NCBI RefSeq assembly: GCF_016613535.2
Contig: NZ_CP071518.1
Span: 2,914,001-2,978,000, forward strand
DNA from: Lysobacter solisilvae
GTDB taxonomy: Bacteria > Pseudomonadota > Gammaproteobacteria > Xanthomonadales > Xanthomonadaceae
Direction of reading: 5' to 3'
DNA: 64,000 nt
The notes under the pieces are model-generated. The model ran no database searches. It was given only the letters and a program-made list of their open reading frames with translations, and had not been told where the DNA came from. How positions within the stretch are numbered: the first letter of the stretch is position 1; every line of letters starts with the position of its first letter. Below are positions 1-9,956 of this stretch, one piece after another. A program made the translations under genes and the position numbers.

Positions 1-858
1 GTCGGTGATGGTCACGGCGGCGCCGGTGTTGCTGAAGGACAGCGTGCCGGCGACCGAGTCGTCGATGGTCAGGCCGGTGATGCCTTCGGCATCGATGGCG
101 GCCTTGACGTTGGCCAGCATCGCGTCCTTGCCTTCGGCGGCGGTGGTGGCCGTCGTGGTCGCAGCCACGGTCACGGTCGCGCCGTTGACGTCGATGTCGA
201 AGGTGTCGTAGTTGAAGCCGTCGGCGTTGGTCGGGGCAGCGAAGCTGGCCGTCGACAGGGTGCCGGTGCCGTTGACGGCAGCCGAACCGCCGCCGCCGAC
301 CGGAGCGGCGCCCGCCACGGTGGCCGGGCCGTCCACGCTCGTCCAGCTGCCCAGCGAAGCGGAGCTGGCGTTGGCGATGGCGGAGATGTTGATCGTCTCG
401 CCCTGGTTGGCGCCGACCTGGAAGGTCTGGTTGGCGAACGAACCGTCCAGCAGCTTGACGCCGTTGAAGTTGGTGGTCGAGGACACGCGGTCGATTTCGG
501 CCTTCAGCTGCTGGGCTTCGGCGTTCAGCGCGGCGCGGTCGGAGGCGGAGTTGGTGGCGTTGCGCGACTGGACGGCCAGCTCGCGGATGCGCTGCAGGTT
601 GTTGCCGATCTCACCCATGGCGCCTTCGGCGGTCTGGGCCAGCGAGATGCCGTCGTTCGCGTTGCGGGCGGCCTGGTCCATGCCGCGGATCTGCGTGGTG
701 AAGCGCTGCGAGATCGCGAGGCCGGCGGCGTCGTCCTTGGCGCTGTTGATGCGCAGGCCCGAGGACAGGCGCTGCAGGCTCGTGGCCAGTTCGCCGCCCG
801 AAGCGGACAGGTTGCGCTGCGAGTTGAGCGACATCACGTTGGTGTTGATGACTTGCAT
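1..858 (-). CDS. fliC: Flagellin FliC, 3' end missing
   Basis: Flagellin, the polymerising subunit of the flagellar filament, exported by the flagellar type III system. The first 286 codons are present; the gene runs off the left edge. The N-terminus [17 protein letters not shown] is the conserved D0 start, followed by the D1 signature [20 protein letters not shown] and [20 protein letters not shown]. From about residue 175 the sequence turns into the variable, Ala/Thr/Gly-rich outer domain. The ATG is preceded by GGAGAC and lies about 97 bases downstream of a sigma-28 type promoter. It sits directly after flgL on the same strand, separated by about 165 bases, so it is its own transcription unit. 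The family call is certain; the length and C-terminus cannot be judged. Confidence 0.97.
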   Translation of the reverse strand, partial: MQVINTNVMSLNSQRNLSASGGELATSLQRLSSGLRINSAKDDAAGLAISQRFTTQIRGMDQAARNANDGISLAQTAEGAMGEIGNNLQRIRELAVQSRNATNSASDRAALNAEAQQLKAEIDRVSSTTNFNGVKLLDGSFANQTFQVGANQGETINISAIANASSASLGSWTSVDGPATVAGAAPVGGGGSAAVNGTGTLSTASFAAPTNADGFNYDTFDIDVNGATVTVAATTTATTAAEGKDAMLANVKAAIDAEGITGLTIDDSVAGTLSFSNTGAAVTITD

Positions 859-954
859 TTTGGCGGTCTCCGAGAAGTTTGGATCCGGCGGCACGAAAGC
901 CTGGGCCGGCTATCGCAGGGTGTTGGCTGATGGCCCGCGCCGCTGCTGTGAGGG

Positions 955-981
955 ATAACGGCAAGGCTTTGTCAAGCTTTA
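955..981 (-). promoter_or_regulatory. Sigma-28 (FliA) promoter for fliC
   Basis: On the minus strand the sequence reads TAAAGCTT, 11 bases, GCCGTTAT, against the sigma-28 consensus TAAAGTTT-N11-GCCGATAA. Spacing is exact. It lies in the flgL-fliC gap and points at fliC, leaving a leader of roughly 90 bases. Flagellin genes are classic FliA targets, so site and gene agree. Confidence 0.85.
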
Positions 982-1023
982 GTGCCGGGATCGATCGAAG
1001 AACCGTCCGATCGGCTGAACGGG

Positions 1024-2241
1024 TCAGCCGAGCTTGTCGAACAGCGAATTGCCCTGGATGCGCAGCATCGTTTTCTGCGCCGCTTCCAGTGCGGTCAGCT
1101 GCAGGGTGAGGCGGCTGGCGGCCTCGGCGTAGTCGACGTCGCGCAGGTGCGACAGCGATTGCGCCAGTGAGATGTCGGTGCCTTCGCGCACGTCGGATGC
1201 CGTGTCCAGCGACGCCAGCCGGATGCCGGTGGAAGAACGCACGGCAAGCATGTGGTCCTGGGCGGTGCCCAAGTCACTGATGGCCGCGCCCACGGCGTTG
1301 TCGCGTTGCGCCATCCCGGACGGGGTGACGGCCGGTGCGTCCAGTGCGTCGGCCAGGCCCTGCAGGGTGGCGAACACGTCGCGCACGGGCGCGCGCTCGA
1401 CCGTGAAGCGATCGTTGGCGGCGGGCGCGCCGGTGAGTGTCAGCTGCACGCCCGCGCTGGAGATCGTCGTACTGGCGCTGCTGGTCGGCGCGGCGTAAGT
1501 GCCGGTCGCGATGGTGGCGCCGGTGTCGTCCAGCACGCGGTAGGCGTCGGGCGCGGTGAACTCGACGGTCAGCCGGCGCCCGGCCCACGCGGTGGGATCG
1601 CTGACCGAGGTGGCCTGCAGCACGCCGTTGCCCGCGTTGGACGCGGCGGCACTGCCACGCACGAGACCGTCGCCGGTGCGCACGCGCAGGAACACGTCAC
1701 TGCCAGGATCGGTGTCCTGCAGCGACAGGTCGGGCGCGACTTCGACCTGGTTGCGGCCATCGTCGCCGGCGTAGACCACGCTGCCGGCGCTTTCGGTGAA
1801 CGGCACCACGCCATCGCGGTTGCCCGCGAACAGGCGGCGTCCCGTGCCGTCGTCGCGATTGGCGATGCCTAGCAAATCGGCGCGGATCGCCCGCAGGTCG
1901 TTGGCGATGGACTTGCGGTCGGCCGCGGACAACACCGGGCTGTTGGCCTGGATGGCCAGTTCGCGTGCGCGCACCAGCTTGTCGTTGACTTCCGACAAGG
2001 CCTGTTCCTGCGAACGCAGCCGGTTCTCCAGCAGTCCGGCATTGGCGCCGAACTGTTCCAGGCGCGCCACCGCGTGGTCCAGGCGTTGGGCCTGCGCCAT
2101 GCCGGACGGATCGTCGGCCGCGCGCTCGAGCTTGTTGCCGGTCACCAGCTGCCGCTGGGCACGGGCGACGTCATCCTGCCGTTTCAGCAGGCCCTGCAGG
2201 CCCTGTTGGTAGAGGGCGGCGGTGGAGATGCGCAGTGTCAT
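1024..2241 (-). CDS. flgL: Flagellar hook-filament junction protein FlgL
   Basis: 405 residues. FlgL (HAP3) forms the second junction ring between hook and filament. The N-terminus MTLRISTAALYQQGLQGLL and the following DVARAQRQLVTGNKLERAADDP match the flagellin-like N-terminal helix shared by FlgL and FliC. The C-terminus (residues about 345-405, DVDYAEAASRLTLQLTALEA, then LRIQGNSLFDKL) is the matching flagellin-type C-terminal helix. The middle is a variable beta domain. It ends the flgK-flgL pair, 9 bases after flgK, and is the last gene of the flg run before fliC. The length is near the family norm of 300-420 residues. Confidence 0.95.
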   Translation of the reverse strand: MTLRISTAALYQQGLQGLLKRQDDVARAQRQLVTGNKLERAADDPSGMAQAQRLDHAVARLEQFGANAGLLENRLRSQEQALSEVNDKLVRARELAIQANSPVLSAADRKSIANDLRAIRADLLGIANRDDGTGRRLFAGNRDGVVPFTESAGSVVYAGDDGRNQVEVAPDLSLQDTDPGSDVFLRVRTGDGLVRGSAAASNAGNGVLQATSVSDPTAWAGRRLTVEFTAPDAYRVLDDTGATIATGTYAAPTSSASTTISSAGVQLTLTGAPAANDRFTVERAPVRDVFATLQGLADALDAPAVTPSGMAQRDNAVGAAISDLGTAQDHMLAVRSSTGIRLASLDTASDVREGTDISLAQSLSHLRDVDYAEAASRLTLQLTALEAAQKTMLRIQGNSLFDKLG

Positions 2242-2250
2242 GGCGGACCC

Positions 2251-4134
2251 TTATCGGCGCACGGCCGAAAGCAGTGTCTGGAACATGTTGTCGGCGGTGC
2301 TGATCACCTGCGCGGCGGCCTGGTAGGCCTGCTGGAAGCGCAGCATGTCGGCCGCCTCCTCGTCCAGGTTCACGCCACTGACGGATTCGCGTTCGGCCGC
2401 GATCTGGCCATGGATGGCGGTCTGCGCCTCCAGGCCCAGTTCGGCGTGGCGCGCATCGGTGCCCACGCGCGCCGTAAGTCCGGCCAGGCCGTCGGTGAGC
2501 GACAGGGCGCCGCCGTCCAGCAGGCGCTTCTGGTCCATCGCACCGAGCGCACGCGCATTGGCGTTGTCGCCCGAATGCGCGGGCGTGCGGGCGAGGGTGA
2601 AGCGGTCGCCGGCGGCGGGTTGGCCGCTCAGTGCGACCGACCAGCCACCCGCGGCATCGGCGATCGCCGAACCTGCGGTGTAGGCATAGGGCCCGGCACC
2701 GTTGACGGTGTACTGCGTGTCGTCGATGAACTCGATGGTCGCGCCGGCAAAGCTGCCGAAAGCGGCCGCGCTGGTGACCTGCGTGGCGGCGATCGTGGCG
2801 GTGCCGAGGTTGGCCGGGTCCGTGTTCGACTGCAGGGGCCCGGCGGCGGCGATTTTCGCCGGATCCGCGAGCACGACCTGCAGCGTTCCCGCGCTGCCGC
2901 GGGTCGGCGACAGATTGAAGCGATCGCCGACGCCGGGCGCGCCACCGACTACGAGGTCGACGCCATCGACGCGCAGGGGATCGGCCGCGGTGCCGCTGCC
3001 CGTGATCGGCACGGCGGCGCCGGTGTCGGTCCGCGTGGCCGTCCAGCTGCCGTCGAAGCGCAGCACCAGGTCGTTGCCCTTGAGCGCGGAGGGATCGCCT
3101 ACGGACGCGGTGAGGGTCGCGTTGCCGGCGTTGGCGGCGTGCGCTGCCAGGGAGGGGCCACCGATGGCGAACACATCGCCGCCCGGTGCCCCGTTGTAGT
3201 CCACGCCGGCACCATGGGCGGCGTTGAACGACTGGGCGAACGTCGTGGCCATCCGGCCCAGTTCCGCGCGCGCCGGATCCAGCACGCGGCCACGGAATTC
3301 CAGCAGGCCGCCCAGTTCGCCGGTGACCGCGCTGGCCGACAGCTGGACCTTGCCGCCACTGCCTTCCAGGGCCAGTTGCATGCGGTCGGGCTGGTAGGGA
3401 TCGGCCACCGTGCTCAGCTGCATGGCGCGGTTGCCCAGCACCAGCGCCTGGCCACCGGCGGTGAAGACATTCAGCGCCCCGTCGTCCTGCGCCACGGTGG
3501 TGCCGCCCACGAGGGATGCGAGCTGGTCGATGCGCATCGCGCGGGCATCGAGCAGGTCGGGCGAGGCGTTGCTGCCGGCCGTGGCGATATCCCCGTTGAG
3601 GCGGGCGATCTCGGTGGCCAGCTGGTTGGCGTCGCCGACCTTGCCCTGCAGGCGCGTGTCGACTTCGTTCTCCAGCGTGTTGAGTTGCGAGTCCAGCGAG
3701 CGGAACCGCGCGGCGAGCGTCTGTCCCGCGCTGAGCATCTGCGTGCGCGCGACGTTCGAGGTGGGGCTCGCGGTGACCGCGTCGGCGGCGGTGAAGAAGG
3801 CGGCCCACGGGCCCGAAACGCCGGTGGCGCCGTCGGAGACCAGGGCGTCGATGCGGTCGGAGAGCGTGGACAGCTGCGAGAGCCGGCCCAGTTCGCCGCT
3901 GCTGTCGACCTGGCGCGCGAACACCAGGCCGTCGGCGAGCCGTTGCAGCGCGGAGACGTCGACGCCCTGGCCGACGTAGCCGGGGCCGACCGACTGGCCG
4001 GGACGCGCGGCCAGATCGACGCGCTGGCGGCTGTAGCCCGGCGTCGCGGCGTTGGCGACGTTGTGGCCGACAGTGCCCAGGGCGCGCTGGAAGGCGAGCA
4101 GGGCGGAACTTCCGGTGCTGAGGATGCCGCTCAT
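2251..4134 (-). CDS. flgK: Flagellar hook-associated protein FlgK
   Basis: 627 residues, normal for FlgK (HAP1), the first junction protein at the hook tip. The N-terminus MSGILSTGSSALLAFQRALG followed by VGHNVANAATPGYSRQRVDL is the rod/hook family signature (ANA.TPGYSR). The C-terminus has VSGVNLDEEAADMLRFQQAY and ends in AQVISTADNMFQTLLSAV, the standard closing helix. The central part (about 300-530) has repeated Ig-like stretches with a recurring GDRF(N/T)L motif. It lies 3 bases after flgJ and 9 before flgL, in the same operon. Confidence 0.96.
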   Translation of the reverse strand: MSGILSTGSSALLAFQRALGTVGHNVANAATPGYSRQRVDLAARPGQSVGPGYVGQGVDVSALQRLADGLVFARQVDSSGELGRLSQLSTLSDRIDALVSDGATGVSGPWAAFFTAADAVTASPTSNVARTQMLSAGQTLAARFRSLDSQLNTLENEVDTRLQGKVGDANQLATEIARLNGDIATAGSNASPDLLDARAMRIDQLASLVGGTTVAQDDGALNVFTAGGQALVLGNRAMQLSTVADPYQPDRMQLALEGSGGKVQLSASAVTGELGGLLEFRGRVLDPARAELGRMATTFAQSFNAAHGAGVDYNGAPGGDVFAIGGPSLAAHAANAGNATLTASVGDPSALKGNDLVLRFDGSWTATRTDTGAAVPITGSGTAADPLRVDGVDLVVGGAPGVGDRFNLSPTRGSAGTLQVVLADPAKIAAAGPLQSNTDPANLGTATIAATQVTSAAAFGSFAGATIEFIDDTQYTVNGAGPYAYTAGSAIADAAGGWSVALSGQPAAGDRFTLARTPAHSGDNANARALGAMDQKRLLDGGALSLTDGLAGLTARVGTDARHAELGLEAQTAIHGQIAAERESVSGVNLDEEAADMLRFQQAYQAAAQVISTADNMFQTLLSAVRR

Positions 4135-4137
4135 CGA

Positions 4138-5181
4138 TTAGCCCCTGGGCACGGTGGAGTGTGAGGCGGTGGCGACCGCGGTGCCGGGCATGGCCACCGC
4201 GGGCACGGCCGCCAGCGCGCGGTTCAAGGTGGCGCCATTGGCGATCGCGGTGATCTTGGCCGCGTACGAAGGATCGGTCGCGTAGCCGGCCTTCTGCAGC
4301 GCGCTGGCGAAGCGCTGCGTGTCGTCGCCGGTGCCGCGCGCACCGGCGTACCGGTCCTTGCCGAGCAGGCGCGCATAGTCGGCGAAACTGTCGGCGGCCG
4401 AACCGTACGCGCGGAAGTCGGCGCGCTCGGTGTGGCGCACGCCGTTGGTGAATTCGTGGGTGCTGGCGCTCATGCGCTGCCCGCTCCAGCGCGAGCCGGC
4501 CTTGATGCCGAACAGGTTGTGCGAAGTCTCGCCGCCGCGCTTGACCAGTCGCCGGCCCCAGCCGGTTTCCAGCGCCGCCTGCGCGACCAGTGCCTTGGCG
4601 GGAACGCCCAGTTCGGCCGCGGTCTTCTGCGCGTGTGGCCAGATCGAACGCACGAAGGCTTCCGGGCTGCTGCAGTCCAGCGGGGCGTTGGGGTCGCAGG
4701 CCGGCTGCGTGGACGGCGCCGGCGGCGTGTCGAAGGTGGGTGCCACGGCTGCGAAGGCAGGCATGGACACGCCGCTGCGCGTGGGTGCCAGCGCCAGCGG
4801 GGATGCGGACAGGTCCACCGACACCGGTGCCGCCAGCGGCATCGGCGCTGCCGGCCTGGCCAGCGGCAGGAAGGTGGGCGACGACGGCGTCGTCGTGGCG
4901 GACGCGGCCTGCTGCGTCGACCGCTCCAGCTGACGGACGATCATCGGCGCCAGGCCCAGGCCACGGCCCTTGCCCAGTTCGCGGGCGAGCTGCTGGTCGT
5001 ACATCTCGCGATAGGTCGTGTTGCCGCCGAGCATCGGATCGCCCGGCGTGGCGCTGCGCATCGACTTGATCAGCATCTGCGCGAACTGGGTTTCCAGCTC
5101 GCGCGCCGCCTGCTCGATGCGCGAACGCGAAGAGCCCTGTGCGGGCTCGAGTGCGATGGCGTGAGTGGAAGGCAGACGCAT
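4138..5181 (-). CDS. flgJ: Flagellar rod-capping muramidase FlgJ
   Basis: 347 residues with the two-domain layout of gammaproteobacterial FlgJ. Residues about 20-90 are the rod-cap/scaffold domain (LETQFAQMLIKSMRSATPGD, then YREMYDQQLARELGKGRGLG). A Pro/Ala-rich linker covers about 90-170. Residues about 175-325 form a glucosaminidase-type peptidoglycan hydrolase domain (AQAALETGWGRRLVKRGGE, NLFGIKAGSRWSG) that cuts the cell wall so the rod can pass. It acts in the periplasm. The gene sits between flgI (8-base gap) and flgK (3-base gap). Confidence 0.95.
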   Translation of the reverse strand: MRLPSTHAIALEPAQGSSRSRIEQAARELETQFAQMLIKSMRSATPGDPMLGGNTTYREMYDQQLARELGKGRGLGLAPMIVRQLERSTQQAASATTTPSSPTFLPLARPAAPMPLAAPVSVDLSASPLALAPTRSGVSMPAFAAVAPTFDTPPAPSTQPACDPNAPLDCSSPEAFVRSIWPHAQKTAAELGVPAKALVAQAALETGWGRRLVKRGGETSHNLFGIKAGSRWSGQRMSASTHEFTNGVRHTERADFRAYGSAADSFADYARLLGKDRYAGARGTGDDTQRFASALQKAGYATDPSYAAKITAIANGATLNRALAAVPAVAMPGTAVATASHSTVPRG

Positions 5182-5189
5182 GGCCGTGC

Positions 5190-6293
5190 TCAGATCACCT
5201 CGAGCTCGGCGCGCAGCGCCCCGGCGCGCTTGAGCGCTTCCAGGATCGCGACGATGTCGCCGGGGCCGGCGCCGACGGCATTGATGGCACGGACGATGGT
5301 TTCCAGCGACGTGCCGCCGGGGAAGAGGAACATGCGGCCGCCCTCCTGGCTGGCCTGCACGTCCGACTGCGGCCTGACCACGGTGCGGCCATCGGCAAAC
5401 GCCTCGGGCTGGCTGATCTGCGCGCCCTCGGTGATCGAGACGGTGAGAGCGCCGTGGGACACGGCCGCCGGCAGCACCGTCACCTGGCCGCCGACGACGA
5501 CGGTGCCGGTGCGCGCACTGACGATCACCTTGGCCGCGGCGGCGCCGGGGCTGATGTCCAGCGATTCGAGCTGGGCGAGAAACGCGATGCGGTCGCCGGC
5601 AGGCGGCGCCACTTCAATGGTGACGCCGTCCAGCGCCCGGGCGCGGCCCGGGCCGAAGGTGGCGTCGATCGCGGCGACGATGCGCGCGGCCGTGGTGAAG
5701 TCGGCGTCGTGCAGGTTGAGCGTGACCGCGCCGTTGCCGGTGCTGCTGGCCACCGCGCGTTCGACGATTGCGCCGTTGGGAATGCTGCCGCCGTTGGGGG
5801 CGTTGACCGAGATCTTGGAGCCGTCGCGGCCCGCGGCGCCGAAGCCGCCGACCACCAGTGTGCCCTGGGCGATGGCGTACACCTGGCCGTCGGCGCCGCG
5901 CAGCGGGGCCATCAGCAGGCTGCCGCCCCGCAGCGATCCGGCGTTGCCGATCGACGATACGGTGATGTCGATGGTCTGGCCGGGCTTGGCGAATGCGGGC
6001 AGTTCGGCCTGGATGGCGACGGCCGCGACGTTCTTCAGTTGCGGATTGACGCCGGGCGGAATGGTGACGCCCAGCTGGTCGAGCATGGTCTTCAGGCTCT
6101 GCACCGTGAAGGGCGTCTGGCTGGTGCGGTCGCCGCTGCCGTCCAGACCCACGACCAGGCCGTAGCCGACCAGGGGATTGCCGCGGACGCCGGCCACCTG
6201 GGCCAGGTCCTTGATGCGCTCGGCATGGGCTGGCGCGCAGGCGAGCAGCGCCGTGGCCGCGAGGGTGAGGAGTGTCGCGATGGATGCACGCAT
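5190..6293 (-). CDS. flgI: Flagellar P-ring protein FlgI
   Basis: 367 residues, the normal size. FlgI forms the P ring in the peptidoglycan layer around the rod. The N-terminus is a Sec signal peptide ([20 protein letters not shown], cleavage after APAHA). The mature start [20 protein letters not shown] and the next block [15 protein letters not shown] are signature FlgI. The C-terminus carries [20 protein letters not shown], also conserved. It lies between flgH and flgJ with short gaps. No anomalies seen. Confidence 0.97.
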   Translation of the reverse strand: MRASIATLLTLAATALLACAPAHAERIKDLAQVAGVRGNPLVGYGLVVGLDGSGDRTSQTPFTVQSLKTMLDQLGVTIPPGVNPQLKNVAAVAIQAELPAFAKPGQTIDITVSSIGNAGSLRGGSLLMAPLRGADGQVYAIAQGTLVVGGFGAAGRDGSKISVNAPNGGSIPNGAIVERAVASSTGNGAVTLNLHDADFTTAARIVAAIDATFGPGRARALDGVTIEVAPPAGDRIAFLAQLESLDISPGAAAAKVIVSARTGTVVVGGQVTVLPAAVSHGALTVSITEGAQISQPEAFADGRTVVRPQSDVQASQEGGRMFLFPGGTSLETIVRAINAVGAGPGDIVAILEALKRAGALRAELEVI

Positions 6294-6302
6294 GTCGCGT
6301 CC

Positions 6303-7034
6303 TCAGTAGGGGAAGGCGGCGGAGTTGAAGAAGCGGCCCAGCCAGCCCATCGCGTTGGAACGGGCCAGCGTGCCGCGACCGCCATAGACGATGCGTGCCT
6401 CGCCCACCCGATCCGAGGTAATGCGGTTGTCGGGACCGATATCGGCGATGCGGACGATTCCTTGAACCTGGACGAGTTCGTCGCCCTGGTTCAGGCGCAC
6501 GCGCTTCTCGCCGGCCACGCGCAGGTTGCCGTTGCCCAGCTGTTCGACCACGGTGACGGTGATGTTGCCGGCCAGCTGGTTGCTCTGCGCGCTGTCGCCG
6601 GCGCCGGCGAAGTCGCGGGTGCCCTCGATCTCGGCCTGCAGGATCGGGTTGCCGTTGTAGGTGACGTTCCGGCCGAAGATCGTGGGCGCCGCCAGGCCGA
6701 CGCCGGCGTCCTTGGTGACGGCGGTCTTGGCATTGGTCTTGGCGCGGGTGTTCTCGATCAGGACGATGGTGAGCAGGTCGCCCAGCTCGCGCGCCTTGCT
6801 GTCCTGGAACAGGCGCATGCCGCGCTGGCCCGTGCCGCCGCCCGCCTGGGCATTGGCGAAGATCGAACCGCCGCCGTCGCCGGCGGTCGGCGCCGCCGCC
6901 GCGGGCACTTGCACCGCCGGGGTTTGCGCCACCGGCTGTACCTGCTCGAAGGGGCGCACGTCGCCGACGATGCTGGCGCAGCCGGACAGGGCGAGCAGGG
7001 CAGTGGCGATTGCAATCGCCTTGGCAGCGTTCAT
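6303..7034 (-). CDS. flgH: Flagellar L-ring lipoprotein FlgH
   Basis: 243 residues from the ATG at 7034. FlgH makes the outer-membrane L ring. The signal peptide MNAAKAIAIATALLALSGC ends in a lipobox (LSGC), so the mature protein is lipid-anchored. Later blocks typical of FlgH are LGDLLTIVLIENTRAKTNAK, the internal GNLRVAGEKRVRLNQGDE and IRIADIGPDNRITSDRVGEA. The frame stays open far upstream over flgG, but this start is the one that gives a lipoprotein signal and leaves an 11-base gap to flgG. Confidence 0.95.
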   Translation of the reverse strand: MNAAKAIAIATALLALSGCASIVGDVRPFEQVQPVAQTPAVQVPAAAAPTAGDGGGSIFANAQAGGGTGQRGMRLFQDSKARELGDLLTIVLIENTRAKTNAKTAVTKDAGVGLAAPTIFGRNVTYNGNPILQAEIEGTRDFAGAGDSAQSNQLAGNITVTVVEQLGNGNLRVAGEKRVRLNQGDELVQVQGIVRIADIGPDNRITSDRVGEARIVYGGRGTLARSNAMGWLGRFFNSAAFPY

Positions 7035-7045
7035 CACGGCACGGC

Positions 7046-7831
7046 TCACAGGTTGTTGTTGAGGAAGCCGAGCATGGAGTCGGTGGTCGAGATCGCCTTG
7101 GCGTTGGTTTCGTAGGCCCGCTGCGTCTCGATCATCGACACCAGCTCCTCGACGACGTTCACGTTCGAGCCTTCCAGCGCGCCCTGCACCAGCAGGCCCG
7201 CGCCACCCTGTCCGGGCGCGCCGCTCTGCGCCGGGCCGCTGGCGCCGGTCTCGATGTAGAGGTTCTCGCCCTTGGCCTGCAGGCCGGCGGGGTTGACGAA
7301 GTCGGCCAGCGTCAAGGAACCGACTTGCACCGCCTCGGCCTGGCCGGCGATCTGCACGCTGACCGTGCCGTCGCTGCCGATGGTCACGCTCTGGGCGCCC
7401 TCGGGCAGCTGCAGTCCAGGCTGCACCGGGTAGCCGGCGTTGGTCACCATCTCGCCCTGCGCGTTGATCTGGAAGCTGCCATCGCGGGTGTAGGCGCTGC
7501 TGCCGTCGGGCAGCAGCACCTCGAAGAAGCCGCGGCCGTTGATGGCCACGTCCAGCGCGTTGCCGGTCTGGTTGAGGTTGCCCTGCGCGAACTGCTTGGC
7601 GGTGGAGGCCACGCGCACGCCGGTGCCCGTGGACAGGCCGCTGGGCAGCTGGGTCTGCTCGGAGGACGCGCCGCCGGGCTGGCGGACGGTCTGGTACAGC
7701 AGGTCCTCGAAGCTGGCGCGGTCGCGCTTGAAGCCGGTGGTGTTGGTGTTGGCCAGATTGTTGGAGATGACCGCCATGCGCGTCTGCTGCGCGTCGAGGC
7801 CGGTCTTGGCGATCCACAGAGCCTGGGTCAT
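7046..7831 (-). CDS. flgG: Flagellar distal rod protein FlgG
   Basis: 261 residues, the exact family length. The N-terminus [19 protein letters not shown] and [19 protein letters not shown] is diagnostic for FlgG, as is the C-terminal [20 protein letters not shown] followed by [20 protein letters not shown]. FlgG subunits form the distal rod connected to the hook. It lies 34 bases after flgF and 11 before flgH, in the same operon. Confidence 0.97.
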   Translation of the reverse strand: MTQALWIAKTGLDAQQTRMAVISNNLANTNTTGFKRDRASFEDLLYQTVRQPGGASSEQTQLPSGLSTGTGVRVASTAKQFAQGNLNQTGNALDVAINGRGFFEVLLPDGSSAYTRDGSFQINAQGEMVTNAGYPVQPGLQLPEGAQSVTIGSDGTVSVQIAGQAEAVQVGSLTLADFVNPAGLQAKGENLYIETGASGPAQSGAPGQGGAGLLVQGALEGSNVNVVEELVSMIETQRAYETNAKAISTTDSMLGFLNNNL

Positions 7832-7865
7832 GGCGGTCTACTCGGAAGAAATGAAGGGGTGGAAC

Positions 7866-8612
7866 TCAGCGCGAAGACAGCAGGGTGTTGGCGGCCCGCG
7901 CGCTCTCGTCACCGCTGTGCAAGACCCGTACCTGCATCTCGAACTGGCGGGCGAGCTGGATCATCGACACCAGCATTCCGGTGCCGTCGACATTGCTGCC
8001 TTCCAGCACGCCGGCGGTGAGCACGCTGCCGGAGGCAGGTGTCGGGGCCGGGGCGCCGGGTGCGGCGTGCATCAGGCCGTCCTCGCCGCGGACGAGGTCG
8101 CGGGTCTGGGCGGCGACGATCTGCAGGCGCCCGGCGTTGGCCATCGTGGAGGCGGCCTGGCCCTGGGGCACGATCGAGACCGTGCCATCGCCGCCGATCT
8201 GCACCGAGTCATGCGGCGGGATCGACATCGGCGCGCCGGACGCATCCAGCACGGGCAGGCCGCTGCCGGTGGTGAGAAGGCCGTTCTGGCTGACCCTGAG
8301 GTCGCCGGCGCGCGTGTAGGCGACGCCGCCTGCGCTGTCCTGCACCGCGAGCCAGTGGCCCGGCTGCAGGGCGACATCCAGCGCGTTGCCGGTGGTCGTG
8401 ATCGCGCCGGCGGCGCCACTCACGCCCATCGACTGCCCGATCGTGGCCACGCGCGAGGGCAGCCCCGGCCCGGCGACCGGCGCGGCCACCGTGCCGGTCA
8501 AGGTGGCCTGGAAACCGACCGTGTCGGCATTGGCCAGGTTGTGGGCGACCCCGGCCTGCGCGCGCAGCGTGGCGCTGGCGCCCGTCATCGCGATGTAGAG
8601 ACTCTTGTCCAT
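7866..8612 (-). CDS. flgF: Flagellar proximal rod protein FlgF
   Basis: 248 residues. The N-terminus MDKSLYIAMTGASATLRAQ with VAHNLANADTVGFQATL is the FlgF form of the rod-protein signature; the C-terminus has VLEGSNVDGTGMLVSMIQLA then RQFEMQVRVLHSGDESA. FlgF is part of the rod crossing the periplasm. It is slightly closer to the flgG fold than to flgC/flgB, as expected. It lies between the damaged flgE (36-base gap) and flgG (33-base gap). Confidence 0.95.
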   Translation of the reverse strand: MDKSLYIAMTGASATLRAQAGVAHNLANADTVGFQATLTGTVAAPVAGPGLPSRVATIGQSMGVSGAAGAITTTGNALDVALQPGHWLAVQDSAGGVAYTRAGDLRVSQNGLLTTGSGLPVLDASGAPMSIPPHDSVQIGGDGTVSIVPQGQAASTMANAGRLQIVAAQTRDLVRGEDGLMHAAPGAPAPTPASGSVLTAGVLEGSNVDGTGMLVSMIQLARQFEMQVRVLHSGDESARAANTLLSSR

Positions 8613-8648
8613 GACCGTCCGCCTGCTCTGTTGCTAGCCGATGTCGAA

Positions 8649-9870
8649 TCAGCGGATGTTGATCACGGTCTGCGTGATCTGGTCCTGCGTGGAGATCATC
8701 TGCGCGTTGGCCTGGAAGTTGCGCTGCGCGGAGATCATGTTGACCAGCTGCTCGGTGAGATCGACGTTGGATGCTTCCAGCGCGCCGCCCTGCACCAGGC
8801 CCAGGTCCGAGGACCCTGCCGCGCCGCGACGCGGCTGGCCGGATTCGAAGGTCTCGGCCCAGGCGTTGTCGCCCACCGGCTGCATGCCCTGCGGGTTGGC
8901 GAAGCTGGTCAGCGCCACCTGTCCCAGCGCGGTCGACACGCCGTTGGTGTAACGGGCATTGACGATGCCTTCGCTGGACACTTCGATGCCGGTGAGCTGT
9001 CCCGTGGCGTAGCCGTCCTGCACCAGCGCGGCGACGCTGAACGCGTTGCCGTACTGGGTGGAGTTGCCCACGTCCAGGGTCACCGCCATCGGCACGGCGC
9101 CGGTGGGCGGCGTGTACGGGGGCAGGGTGATGCGGCCATTGGCCGGCGTGGTCATCTGGCCGGTGGCGGAGTACTGCAGGGTCTGCGGTCCGCCGACGTC
9201 GACGCCGTCGATCTGCGACTGCACCTGCCATTCGTTCGGATTGGCCGTCTTGACGTAGTACAGCGACTGCGTGTGCGACGCACCCAGCGAGTCGTAGACG
9301 GTCAGGGACGTGGTGTAGTTGTAGGTCGTCGGGTCCATGGCGTCGAAGGGCGTGCCGGTCGGCGCGCTGGCGTTGGCCGGCAGGTTGGTGCCGACTTCGA
9401 CCTCGCCGGTGGCCTGCGGCGGCGAATCACCGCTGGCCAGCTGCAGGTCGGCCATGCGGCCGGTGTCGAAGCCCGCGCCACTGGCATTGGGCAGGAACAC
9501 CTGCAGGCGCTGGTTGGCCGGGTTGACGACGTAGCCGTTGCGGTCGGTGCCGAAGTTGCCGGCGCGCGAATAGACCATCGAGCCGCCATTGGACAGGGTG
9601 AAGAACCCTTCCCCCCGACAGTGCCAGGTCCAGGGAGCGACCGGTGAAGTCGACGTTGCCCTGGCCGAACTGCTGCGCCACGCGCTCCAGGCGCACACCG
9701 GCGCCGATCGCGTTGCGGGACAGGCCGGCGCCGGAGATGGCGAAGACGTCGCCGAACTCGGCCCGCGACTGCTTGAAGCCGGTGGTGTTGGCGTTGGCGA
9801 TGTTGTGCGAGGTGACGTTGAGGTCGGCCGAGGCCGCGTTCATGCCACTGAGCGAGATGCGGAAACTCAT
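8649..9870 (-). pseudogene. flgE: Flagellar hook protein FlgE, reading frame broken by one extra G
   Basis: The N-terminal part starts at the ATG at 9870 (MSFRISLSGMNAASADLNVT, SHNIANANTTGFKQSRAEFG) and the C-terminal part ends at 8649 (LEASNVDLTEQLVNMISAQR, then ANAQMISTQDQITQTVINIR), together a full FlgE. The two parts are in different frames. The switch is at a run of six G on the minus strand (C6 at 9612-9617): with five G the protein reads through as LDLALSGEGFFTLSNGG, exactly the conserved FlgE block. The interval is 1222 bases, that is 407 codons plus one. Either a sequencing error in a homopolymer, a true mutation giving no hook, or a slippage switch. The rest of the flagellar set is intact, which favours error. 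It sits between flgD and flgF. Confidence 0.9.
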
Positions 9871-9956
9871 TGCGATTCCCCTTGGGCCGAGTGTTGGCGT
9901 GCTGTTGCTGAGGTGGAGCGTGCTGCGGTGGAGCGTGCTGTTCTGGTGCACCGGCG

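Noticed and set aside
2074..4164. 696-codon plus-strand frame over flgK
   Set aside because: Low-complexity Gly/Arg/Ala composition, antisense to a full FlgK; a GC-rich shadow.
6303..7817. A 504-residue FlgH extending across flgG
   Set aside because: The extra part is antisense-like low complexity over flgG; the ATG at 7034 gives a proper lipoprotein signal and normal length.
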